This document shows, in pieces, positions 19,417-29,582 of a stretch of DNA of 31,493 nt. The DNA is from Bimuria novae-zelandiae CBS 107.79 (lineage: Eukaryota; Ascomycota; Dothideomycetes; Pleosporales; Didymosphaeriaceae), in the NCBI GenBank assembly GCA_010015655.1, contig ML976659.1, positions 410,389 through 441,881 of the forward strand, written 5' to 3'. Both the position numbers and the translations under genes were made by a program. Position 1 is the first letter of the stretch, and each line of letters begins with the position of its first letter. The notes below the pieces were generated by a model. The model did no database searches. It had not been told where the DNA came from and worked only from the letters and a program-made list of their open reading frames with translations.

Positions 19417-19764
19417 GTATTCGATGAATTGGAATCCTCCTCTTCTATCTGGGGATTCAATCACAAGAGCCACGCCTGGATTTTCTTCTAGGAGTGATAA
19501 CACAGTGAGGAATCTAGGATAAAATCCCCAAAAGATGGTTGAGTAGCCAAGTACAAAAAGTAGTAGCAAAGCAATGGTCCGCACAAGCGTACAGTTAAAA
19601 AATAACTATTGAAAAACAAAGCAAAATGTTCAGTTATCGAGACGGAAGCCGAATCATTGCGGCTCTCAGCTTCGATGTAAGAATCTATGACGTGGATAAT
19701 CTAAACAAAAGAAGAACGCAGAACTTCTCCTGCCTATCACCAAGCACCAGCCGTCGTTGAGGCT
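19417..19764. other. Intergenic between 3' ends, no gene seen
   Basis: About 350 bp, AT-richer than its neighbours, probably holding the 3' flanks of two convergent genes. Confidence 0.45.
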
Positions 19765-21358
19765 TCAACTTCCGCACCAGCCTGTTCCCTGGAGCAGATT
19801 GTAAGGATATAACACCAGAGGCGTTCCTCCTGTTACCGTGAGCGTGAGGCTCCCCTGCGACCCGACCATCATCTGAGTACAAGTGAGCAGCTCCACCACC
19901 GGAGTACGTGGCGTAAATCTAGACGTCGCAACCTGCAGGGTATAATTCGCAGCGTGTGCTCCGTTGTTGTTTATCATCGTCAGTATCATCGCATCAGGCG
20001 GACCTTTCGCAAAAGCCACGTTATGCGCATCGTAATACACCACCTTTGCCATACTCGTGAGAAACGGAGTAACGCTAAATGAGGCTTTGTTGATGGCCAT
20101 CTTTCGTATCGCATTCATCTGTTTAGTGAACTTATAAAGCTCCGCGTCTGTGTTGTATCCAGAAAACCAAATTGCCTCGCGGTTGAATGGGTCGTCGCCG
20201 CCTTTGTAGTGCTGCTCTTGGCCTTGGTAGATGATTGGGATGCCGTCTTTTAGCATTACGTACGCGACGTTGTTTTTAACCAGGCTCATGTCGTCGGTGT
20301 AACTCGCGAAGCGCGGCTTATCGTGGTTCTCCATGAACTCTCCTACCAGAGAAGTGTCTTTACAAAAGATTGAGGTGTTGTAGAAATCGTACACTATGTT
20401 CCCCGATGTTGCCCGGGTATTGTTGAAAAACCAAACCGAGGTATAGTAAGCCGGATATCCTAGGATACCGTCCATGTAGTTTTAATAGTTGCAAGCGTAC
20501 TCTGTGTAGTAGCTGGCCACCTCTCCGAGAGCGAAAACGCCAGCGGCTTTGCCAAAGGAAGGGAAGAATGACTGTTCTATATTTTGAGCTGTATCAACTC
20601 GGATGCCGTCAATGGAGTAGTTTGCGACAAGAGAATTGACCCATGTGCGCCACTCATCTCGCACAATCGGCGAAGTAGTGTTGAGATCCGGCAGCGGATC
20701 GACCTCGCCACCAAGCCAGCATTGCTGAATTTGGGTGACATTTGTCCAATCCGTGATGAAGCAGACGTCATGGAAGAAGGAGCGATTGTTGAAACTGAAT
20801 TCGCGGATAAGAAGTTAGTATGACTTAGAGCGTGGAAACAGGTACTACTTTGCGTGTATATATGAGACACAGCGCTTTCGTACTAGGCGCGGCTTACGGG
20901 TTAAATGAACTATAGTCTATGCTCCTCGCATTCCCATCGAAAGCCATATGGTTCGCTACTACGTCCAACATCAAGAACATGTTTCTATCATGAAGTGCCT
21001 TAGCTAGTCCCTTCAGATCTTCTGCAGAGCCAAAGTTGCCGTTCAATGCGTATATGTTCTTGGCGCAATATCCATGGTAAGCCCGCGCGGGATTGGAGAC
21101 TTGTTCCACGACAGTCGAGATCCAGATCGCGTCGAAACCCATGCCCTGAATGTAATCTAGCTTTTGTGTAATACCAGACCAGGTACCACCACAAAAGCCT
21201 TGAAAACCGAGATCGCATGGTGCTGTTGTTGAACCGTCGCTTCTTGCGAATCGATCTGTGAGAATCTGGTATATTGATCGGCTGCGCCATTGAGGAGCTG
21301 AAGCGGCGAGAGCGATGCCCACGAAGAAAGGCAGCCAACGGAAAATTCTGCAAAACAT
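19765..21358 (-). pseudogene. Secreted alpha-amylase (GH13) with one nonsense codon
   Basis: Exon 1 is 21358-20898, exon 2 is 20794-19765. The 103-bp intron has donor GTAAGC, branch ACTAAC and acceptor TTCAG. The 496-codon frame matches Taka-amylase-type GH13 along its whole length. A signal peptide ([20 protein letters not shown]) is followed by [10 protein letters not shown]. The catalytic trio is in place: Asp221 (GIRVDTAQ), Glu245 (ALGEVAS) and Asp312 (ENHDKPRF), with spacing equal to Asp206/Glu230/Asp297 of the A. oryzae enzyme. The only lesion found is a TAA at 20482-20484 (codon 258), where the family has glutamine before NYMDG. CAA to TAA is a RIP-type CpA change. The truncated product would lose the third catalytic acid and the C-terminal beta domain. 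The intact enzyme would hydrolyse alpha-1,4 bonds of starch outside the cell. Confidence 0.92.
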
Positions 21359-21824
21359 GGTGGCAATCCTGATATGTAGCCGCTGCTCATACGTACGGGG
21401 GAAGTCGTTAGTATAAGAGTTGTGCGCTGCCATGCAAGGAGTACCTCGGCGCATCAAGTAAAGATAAAGCTCTTCCATTAGCATGCAGGAAATCGATCTT
21501 GAAAGTTTTGTGATCTCCGAATCACTCATTTCTGAATAATATCTCACGATGGGCTATCAACTCGGTTCTGGTTCTTCGCTGTTTATACTTGCCCAATCTG
21601 TGTAAGCGGCAAGGATTGGTGATTGGAGGATCTTGACCCAGGTAATATCGACTGGACATGGGATCATCCAATACCTTTTATCGCTGTGATAGCTCTGGCC
21701 CCTTTCGCACAAGGTGTCACCAGTAGATTCAATTGTCCCGGTTTGCGGTTAATAGAGGTTGCGTCATTTTGCCTTCCAATGCAGCCCATGAATCTGGATC
21801 AATTGCGCATGAACTTAGCACAGC
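21359..21824. promoter_or_regulatory. Amylase upstream region
   Basis: 5' flank of the minus-strand amylase. The reading frame is open upstream of the chosen ATG to 21547, but that extension would bury the signal peptide, so the internal ATG is preferred. No clear operator is identified. Confidence 0.4.
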
Positions 21825-22205
21825 ATGGTAAGGTTCATATACGCGCCAGATAGCGTGACTAGAATCGACGAGTGGGAGAGCAACCATAAAAAGAGGTTTA
21901 TCATAAGGCGTGACTGCGAATCAAAGAGCTTTACCCACCGGCTCGAGGCCCGTCGAGCAGAAGACCACTGGGATGTGCTGAGAAGACGACAAAAGCGCAA
22001 ACCGCGAAAACCAAGAAGAATCATGTATAGGCGTCTGGTTCCCAAAGGAATGGTAAACTCTAAGAAGAACTTAAGAGGAATGATAGGTCGGGAGTTGCTT
22101 CCGCTTAGAGAGGGTCATGATAGTACAGTCTGCCCGAGACTTCTGCTTTGGTGTGCACTCTCCATCGTGACGCTATTCGCGGTCCACACATATAACCGTT
22201 GTTAG
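21825..22205 (+). CDS. Candidate small basic protein with C-terminal hydrophobic segment
   Basis: A 126-residue frame from ATG 21825, strongly basic (RRRQKRKPRKPRR in the middle), ending in a hydrophobic stretch LLLWCALSIVTLFAVHTY that could anchor it in a membrane. I recognise no family. It lies between the amylase and the rhodopsin-domain gene on the opposite strand and may be a chance frame. Confidence 0.22.
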   Translation: MVRFIYAPDSVTRIDEWESNHKKRFIIRRDCESKSFTHRLEARRAEDHWDVLRRRQKRKPRKPRRIMYRRLVPKGMVNSKKNLRGMIGRELLPLREGHDSTVCPRLLLWCALSIVTLFAVHTYNRC

Positions 22206-22234
22206 AGTACGCGTCAGGCTCTCGCCGGGCCATG

Positions 22235-23462
22235 TTATTGTTGTACGATAGTCGTAACCGTGATACCGTCAAATTTTGATCCCAGCGCAAATCCCCTCTG
22301 GCTATCTGCATCGTCCACCCACATTGAGTCCGTCGTTTCCAATCCCATATTCCGTCGGTTGCGACTTGTCCTGCTCGAGATGATGTTGAGAACGTATTCA
22401 GGGCGCCCTCCCGACCGGCGTTCCCGTTGTTTCTGATAGCTATACGGATTGTACGAGGACGTTTTGTGACGAGCGACGCGAAACAAAACGGCGAACGAGG
22501 GTACGAAACCGACGATTACAGCTATCATACCTGTCAGCTGAGCCATGAAAATCCCTGAAGACCATTACCGATCGAACACTCCACCATGCCCCAGATCGCT
22601 AACCATGTCCCGTCGATACCCATGTTGTACTGATACACATTCTTGGTAATTCGAGCTACGCGGACGGCCGCCATCACGACGCAAACCGCCCCAATGGCGA
22701 ACACGCCGATAACACCGAACTTCTTGCTCCGTGACATTTGTAGATTCCACACTAAGCGGGTGGGAAGCGCCATAACTAGGTACAAGATTAGTTTGTAACT
22801 CGTTGTATGGATAGTACGATACGCATACTCATGATGTTGGTCAGTGTATCAGCGGCATAAGAGTACAGCAAAGAAATCAGTTGTCGAGCAGTAGTCATGT
22901 CTTTGCAACCGCCGTTTACAAACAGATACAAGTCGCTACACGCGGTCAGGTAGGCAGCAAAGTTTCCGGTTTGAGTCTATACGCACGTTAACATTGGCTC
23001 GCCCATCAGTCATAAAACTGCACTCACTGCTATACACACGACCACAATGAACCACCAAATATAAGTGTAAATCTTCGAAATACCTTGCAGGAGCTTCCTA
23101 TACAGCATCAAGAAGCTGAATTTGATGCTCCACAGCAGCATCCAGAACAGCAACGGCGCCACGAAGTAACGCCTCGAGATGTACCTCACATCGCCCTGCA
23201 GCGTGGGATACAGAGTTGCATTCCCAAGCTTCACATTCGAGAGTCTTTGAGCACCTGGCGCAAGCGAAATGTACAGCGAGCACATCGCAAGATTTTCGAC
23301 GTAGGCGAAAAATACGAGTGCATCTTCGAGTGTGAGATGTCTCGGCGTCACGAAGGAGATGGCGATGCGTGCGAGGGCAAATGCGGACGTTATGCCAATC
23401 AACGCGTACGCGGTCGACATGATCTCACGGTCTGAGAATGCGTCCGGTCTCACGTCCCCCAT
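22235..23462 (-). CDS. Fungal rhodopsin-domain integral membrane protein
   Basis: Four exons (23462-23028, 22976-22829, 22775-22569, 22521-22235) give 358 residues. Introns of 51, 53 and 47 bp keep phase; the last has branch CTGAC and acceptor ATAG. The product has about seven hydrophobic segments, including AYALIGITSAFALARIAISF, LLFWMLLWSIKFSFLMLY and IYTYIWWFIVVVCIA. The cysteine-containing loop ACSDLYLFVNGGC, DTLTNIMIMALPTRLVWNL and VECSIAVIVGFVPSFAVLF match the fungal rhodopsin-domain (SAT4-like) family. A polar cytosolic tail rich in Arg and Ser follows. The biochemical role is not established; relatives occur often near secondary-metabolite genes. No lesion is seen, which stands out among its neighbours. 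Confidence 0.85.
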
Positions 23463-24374
23463 GGTGAAGCAAACAGAAAAATCGAGACGTGGTAGAGATC
23501 TGAGCGAGGTCGAACGAGGTAGTGGTTGACATGTAATCCGCTAGCGACACATTTGATTTTCTAGGTGACATCGCTATAAACATGGTTGCGGGTTGGCGGT
23601 CATTACTTCGTCCTATTGCTCCGCCAATAGCTTTTCCTCAACTTAAACCGCATTACGTTTTCGAACTGAAAAAAGTGTGGCACAGTTACTCGGGTAGTGG
23701 CTTTCGAAGGGTCTCCACAATACAGACATAGGCTCCGCGGAAGCTGACAAAGAACGACTTAAGTACGTCGCAAAACCATAGTTTGAACAAATGACCCCGG
23801 TGGAAAGCAGATAGGGCAGTCGGTGTTCGCATTCATGTACAGCCATTAGAATCTAACATTCTCACGCAATGGCTGTCGTTCTGATCGTTTGCGAGACTCA
23901 AGAGCAAGGCACGCACCAGGTGGCTGGAAGTTTGCAGGATTGTAGCCTCGACCGCGCAAGATTGCATTCAAACACCTGGGTCGCGGGAAGTTTGCGGTGT
24001 CCTGAACGAAGATTTTTCGGCGAAGCGTCCCTCAGGCGGTGCCTCGCTTCGACACCAAAATATAGCCAGACTGCGGCGTAGTGACCAGTCCAGACTCGCC
24101 CACGATATTGCGCCAACTCCATCATGCACCCTGTGGCGGCGAGCGAGCGATTCACGTTCCACAACAGTTCGTGCCTTCCCAAAAGCGCTACCGCCGTTCC
24201 AAGCGATCTCGCGTAGAAATGAGTGGCTTACAACCCTCACCAAACGCTCGGGACTTGGTGACAAGAGTTGCATATAACGTCCCACAGACGCAATGCCGAC
24301 TGCACTCTCCATATCGAATTTGTTGTTGGCATTTTACAAGGTTTCGTCCATAGGTGTCTCTCGCCTTCACAAGC
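23463..24374. promoter_or_regulatory. Divergent intergenic region, rhodopsin-domain gene and FAD oxidase
   Basis: About 910 bp between two divergently oriented genes. A weak imperfect repeat is visible (GGAAGTTTGC at about 23925 and again at about 23988). No gene supported. Confidence 0.4.
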
Positions 24375-25245
24375 ATGCGCGTCCTTTCTCTTATCTCACT
24401 TGGGGCGATCGTAACTAGGCGGGCATTTGCCCAGTCAGAGTTTGAGCCTGCCGACTTCAATGCTACGGAAGCTCTCCTGGCCAACGGCGTCGATGCCTCC
24501 ATATTACTGAGCCTGGAGGACAAGCTGGAAGGTGCCGTCTCAGCTAGGACGACGGCATGCGCTACCGCCGTGAGTAAACACTGCTTCATAATTGATAACT
24601 TGCCGACTGACATGGGTAATGTGCAACACTTCAAAAGGTCTTCGGTACCACCAAGCTTTTCACCACGGACGTCCTCTCGTACTGGTCGGCGCAACAAGAG
24701 GCAGTGACGCCAGTGGCACTTTTAAGCCAACATCAGCACTGGAGATATCGACGCTTGTTTTATTGTCGCGTCTCACGCAGTGTCCTTTTGCCGTCAAAGG
24801 CGGTGGTCATGCTGCTTTCAAAGGTGCCTCAAGCATCGATGGAGGGATCACAGTCTCCCTAGAGCGCCTTAATAAGGTCCAGGCCTTGTCCAATGGAGTC
24901 GCTAGTGTTGGTGCTGGCAGTCACTGGTACGATGTTTACACGACCCTAGAGAAATTCAATCTCGCTGTTGTAGGTGGTCGTGCGTCGTCTGTGGGCGTGA
25001 GCGGGTTGACGTTGGGAGGTGGTATATCGCATCATACGAACATTCGCGGCTTCGCCTGCGACAACGTCGCCGAGTACGAACTTGTGACTGCGTCTGGTAT
25101 GATTCTGCACGTTACCCAAAAGTCGTTCCCTGACTTGTACTGGGCTTTGCGTGGGGGCGGTCCAAATTTCGGCATCGTCACGAACTTCCAGCTCGAAACA
25201 TTCTCCCAAGGTCCTAAGCTAGCGCATATAGTTCCTGCGCACATA
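24375..25245 (+). pseudogene. Secreted FAD-linked oxidase (berberine-bridge type), truncated
   Basis: ATG 24375 opens a signal peptide (MRVLSLISLGAIVTRRAFA). A 68-bp intron (24570-24637, GTGAGT, CTGAC, AAAAG) joins CATA to VFGTTKLF. The FAD_binding_4 domain follows: FAVKGGGHAAFKGASS with the histidine typical of covalent flavin attachment, VVGGRASSVGVSGLTLGGG, and WALRGGGPNFGIVTNF. A one-base loss in a T run (24720-24723) shifts the frame between TPVAL and FKPTSALE. At 25245 a pogo-like element interrupts the gene, removing the C-terminal substrate and BBE regions; any remainder lies beyond the window. Family members oxidise small molecules with O2, many in secondary metabolism. Confidence 0.85.
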
Positions 25246-25399
25246 CCGTGTCCGTGCGCGTACAGTGACCGTGCACGCCGTGCACACCTTCGGGCCGTGC
25301 ACGCCTTGGCGACCTGCTACACATCTTAAAAATAAGGCTATAGAGCCACGTATAATAGCTATTATCGCGAGAATTTTTATTATAATAGTCTACTAAGTT

Positions 25400-27290
25400 C
25401 TATAGTGCTTACCCTACTTTTATTTCTTATTTAGCTTTATTTTGCGGCCGCTGCGCGTAGTAACTAGTAGAAGTGCTAGTAATAGCAACGCCTTAATAAT
25501 AACGCGAGCAGCACTACGCGCACGCTATTTTTTAGTTATAGGCTTTATAAAAGGCTTATTTAAGGCTTTACGCTTGCTTATTTTAAGTATTTATATAGAT
25601 TTAGTAGTATCGCGCTTTTATTTCTTCTATTACTTCTTAGCGTTATTAGTAGCCTTTTTCCTTACTTTCTCTTCCCTTACCCTCTCTTATTCTACACGCC
25701 TCTACTGCTTATCCCGCTTATCTTAAAACTTCTTTTAGGCTTTTAGCTCTTTCTAATAAGCTTTATCTACCTTCTCTTATAGATTTTACTTCTTATTAGC
25801 CTTGTAGCGATCCTTAGCTTAGCGGATCTTACAAGGGGACTAAAGAATAGCTATACTATAAAACTCCTTATAATACTACAGGTTAAGCCTCCTCTACTTA
25901 TTTTTAAAAAGCTTAAGCTCTTTAATTACGTTGCGTAGGCCTTTGTTTTTAAGCTGTATAAGCTGTGTATGGGCAGAGAGATGGGAGATAGTACGCCTTA
26001 ACTACTACACCTCCTCTACGTCCTGATTCTCCACCACCTAGGCCAGTATTTGGATAGCTTGCTTCTAGTTATCTACTATAATTAGTAAAGGTGTACGAGG
26101 CAGTCGCCTGCGCTTATTCTAGAATCTATTAATAATTATAGCTACGTTTAGTGGCGATAGGCCCGTGACTTTAAAGGCCTTAAGGATAAGGCTTAGGGTA
26201 AAGGTTCTTATTTAGGACTTATAGAATAGGCGGAAGAAGTCGCGCTTCTTCACACCTACTAGGCCTTAAGTACTATAAAGGTGTTCAGTGAGCTAGTTTA
26301 TGTAGCTTGTACCTAGAGGTAAGAAGAGTGCTACATCGAGCGGCTGCAGCGTGTGGGTACTATGAGGAGGGAACACTAGTAGTAGTATCCTATTCCTATC
26401 GCAGTACTTGATAAAGGACCAGGTTATATACAAGCCGTGGCTATCTACTATAAGTAGTCGCTAACTTCTGCGTGCCTTCTCTCGAGTGTAGCGATTAAAA
26501 ACCTATTCTAGCTACGCAAGGCCAACCTCGTTGTTTGTCTAGCCTAAGGGCGTTATAGTAATAAACACTAAGTGCTTTTCTGCGTCTATATCCTCCACCC
26601 AGGATAATTGTATCTCGTTAGGAGCGCCTAGATAGATAACGCCTAAAGGCAGTGCCGAACCATCAGCGCAGACGCTTGCGAGTATCGACACCCACTACCT
26701 ATTACCGTCTTATATAGGCTGGCGCCTTGTTTTTGACTCTATAAAAGCCTTACTAAACACTTGTTTAGTGCGCCTATTAAGTACTCTAATCGCGAAGCCC
26801 TTCTTATCCATATTATATATATGCCGTGGCTTAATTAAGTATTCGGTAATCTTAGAGTGCACAAGCTTAAAGTATTATATATACTTCTTACTACTATTAG
26901 CGTGGAGGCGCTGCGCATTAATAGCGTTAGCCTATTTATATAGGAGCTAGTCGCGGTGACGGTTAAGGAAGCGAGTAACCTACGAGTTAGAGACCCTCTC
27001 TACAGCTAATTTAGAAGCCATATTTTGTACTATCTGCCTTGTAGGAGGTAGGCCTCGCTTAGTAAGCTTAACTATAAACTTACAAAGCTCTCGCTTTTAT
27101 ATAGGGTAGAGTTTAAGTAATTATTAATTAGCGTTAGCACGCGACGCGATAACGCGTTAGTAATATTATAATAAAGTTATATAGTACATATTATATTTTT
27201 TTATAATTACCTAGTATAAAAGTTTACCTTTTATATTTACTATATCTGCCTCTTTAAGCGCTTCTTCTAACAGCATTATAGTGTTAAGTT
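25400..27290 (-). pseudogene. E1 pogo-type transposase relic
   Basis: The minus strand shows, in order, NMDKKGFAIRVLNRRTKQVF (around 26820), CADGSALPLGVIYLG (around 26660), a WVEDIDAEKH stretch, then LLIVDSHG (around 26440) and FPPHSTHTLQPLDVALF. This is the CENP-B/pogo DDE order. Many stops (mostly TAG and TAA) interrupt it. Limits are approximate. Confidence 0.75.
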
Positions 27291-27364
27291 ATGTAGTTAA
27301 GGAGTATAGTAGATTTTTAGTGAGGGTGTGCACGGCCCGAAGGTGTGCACGGCGTGCACGGTTA

Positions 27365-29503
27365 CTGTGCCCGTGCGCGCAGCGACCCGAATCGCGCAGC
27401 GACCTACCAACACCAAACCTGCAGACAAGTAACCAACTTTAACGCGTTATAACTCCACCACCATGGCACTAATTGACAATGCGATTGCAGCATATAATGC
27501 GCAAGAACTAGGGAAAAAACTTTTGTATGGATAATTCGCGAAAATGTTTAGTGTGAGCGTAACTACGCTACGCCGCAGACAGCAGGGCAGTTAGTAGTCC
27601 AGGACTACTAAAGATCTTAACTAACGCGCTCTTAGCCTACAACAAGAGCAGGCCCTCCTATAGTATATTAACAAGCTTACAGAGCGCAGGCTGCCTCCTA
27701 TAAAAGAGATAATGCGCAATTTTGCCTTAGTTATTACCTACTAAGAAATCTTAGAGTCTTAGGTGTCACGCTTCCTCCACTGAAACAACGACTGTATTAT
27801 CTTAAAATAGAGCAAGGCAATAGACGCTGTTCGCTACTACGCTAACTCCTACCTTAAATATAGGCTCTATTTTGATCTCCTTCACGAGAAGATGGCCCAG
27901 TACAACATTCAGGCATGTAACACATACAATATGGATGAGAAGGGCTTCCTTATAGGCATCTTAGGACGCTCCAAACGCATCTTCAACCGTGAGATGTAGG
28001 AGAGAAAAGAGGTAACAGCAGCTCTCTAGGATAGAGAGAGAGAATTTGTCACTTGCTTGGCAATAATTTGTGCTGATGGGAGTGCTCTACCACCTGGCCT
28101 TATCTTTGCAGCTTTGGGTGGTTTGAGAGACACCTGGGTTGCCGGTATAGAGGTTGGAAAACACGATATTTTCTGCTCTACCTCTCCCACAGGATGGAGC
28201 AATAATGAGATAGGCCTGTCCTGGCTTAAACAGGTGTTTTAACGGACTACAAAAGAGAAGGCACTTAGAGATTACCGTCTCCTTATTATAAATAGCTATA
28301 GTAGTTACCTTACAATAGATTTTATTAATTATTACGAATCCCACCGCATTATCCTGGCCATATTACTACCTTACTCTACCTATACGCTTTAACTACTTAA
28401 TATAGTAATATTTAAGTCTTTCTTATTAGCCTACTCTAAGGCGCTTAGTGACCATCTCTAAACTACTTAAGGGCTGATTCCTATTAATAAAAGTGACTTT
28501 TTTCTGCTCTTCTGGCAGGCCTGGGTCTCCTCCTTTAAAGAAGATATAATTTTAAAGGCCTAGGAGGCTATAGGTATATAGCCTTAGGAATTAGAGCGTG
28601 TACTTAAACGCTTTAACCATGACTCTTATAATAAGAGTAAGGCCTTAGAGGACTCTCTAGTAGCTATTAAGGGTAACTTCTAGCGAGTGCAGCGTCTCTT
28701 ACGCTTTATAGTAAAAGACCTAGCTTTGAATAAGGCTAGATCTCTCTCTCTTACTATCTACAAACTCTAAGCAGACAAGGACATGGCTGAGTATAAAAGC
28801 GAGCAACTTTAAAACGCTTTTTAGCTCTAAGCAAGGCACAAGAAGCAAAGTAAGCCTCTTAACCTATAATAGCGACAAAATTACTATAGTAGAGCAGTCC
28901 TTTAGTCTCCTCGCAAGATTAGAGAGGTAAACACACGTTTAGCTATTAAAGAGAGAGACAAAAAGTAAGAGAAAGTTACAATTACTTAGCGCAAGATTAA
29001 TAGAGCTAGTAATAAGCTTGCTAAAGAGAAAGAGGCTAAAAGGAAGCGTGTTAAGAGAGAGGAGTCTAAAAAAAGGAAGGAGAATGAGAGGGCTATAAAG
29101 GCTAAGAATGCTAGGCTTGTAAAAGAGCAAAAATAATAGAATAAAAAGACTATAACCTCCTAAAAACTATTATAACAGGCAAATAAGCCTAAGCGAAAAG
29201 CCTTACACAAAGCTCTATTAAATTTAGTAAAAAAGCGTCGTGTTATGGCCTTTAGTAGTGGTAAGGGCCCGGCATCCTTAGCACCTGAACCACCACTAAA
29301 ACTAGCCAAAAGTGGCCGCCTAATTAAGCTTCTAAGAAAATATAGATAGTATAAATTGATTGCATTGTCCTATATACTACTACACCTCAAGATCTCGTGA
29401 TAATAGCTATTGTATGTGGCTCTACAGCCTCATTTTTGCTGGTAGGCCAATGTTGGTTGGGTGGGTCGCTGCGCGATTCGGGTCGCTGCGCGCACGGGCA
29501 CAG
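27365..29503 (+). mobile_element. Innermost pogo-like element (E2), 2139 bp, complete ends
   Basis: A 40-bp perfect terminal inverted repeat starts CTGTGCCCGTGCGCGCAGCG (27365-27404) and is mirrored at 29464-29503. TA duplications at 27363-27364 and 29504-29505 flank it. It is inserted in the last bases of E1's right terminal repeat, so it is the youngest of the three. Confidence 0.92.
27463..29350 (+). pseudogene. E2 pogo-type transposase relic
   Basis: ATG 27463 (MALIDNAIAAYNAQE) begins a helix-turn-helix region (MFSVSVTTLRRRQQG). CENP-B-like and DDE parts follow: YNMDEKGFLIGILGRSKRIF at about 27950, CADGSALPPGLIF, an intact-looking stretch 28057-28242, NEIGLSWLKQVF, and a Lys/Glu-rich tail. 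Numerous TAG and TAA codons replace likely glutamines. It is non-functional despite perfect ends, so movement would need a transposase supplied elsewhere. Confidence 0.8.
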
Positions 29504-29582
29504 TACTATAACAATCGGATTCGCGTAACGATCGCCGAACACCAAACCACCTCAACCTTCAGCGCGTCATAATTCTATCAAC

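Larger units (their letters stand above)
25263..29508 (-). mobile_element. Middle pogo-like element (E1), split by E2
   Basis: The left terminal repeat starts CAGTGACCGTGCACGCCGTG at 25263. The right one is its inverse, ending GGTTA at 27364 and completed by CTA at 29506-29508 after E2; 38 of 40 positions match. TA duplications at 25261-25262 and 29509-29510 flank it. Its own length is about 2.1 kb. The terminal repeats contain nested GTGCAC palindromes. Confidence 0.85.

Noticed and set aside
23968..24312. Minus-strand 114-codon frame between the membrane protein and the FAD oxidase
   Set aside because: Basic, no domain, overlaps frames on both strands; no evidence that it is a gene.
28057..28242. 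Open frame that could be read as a small gene
   Set aside because: It is a stop-free stretch of the E2 pogo transposase relic.
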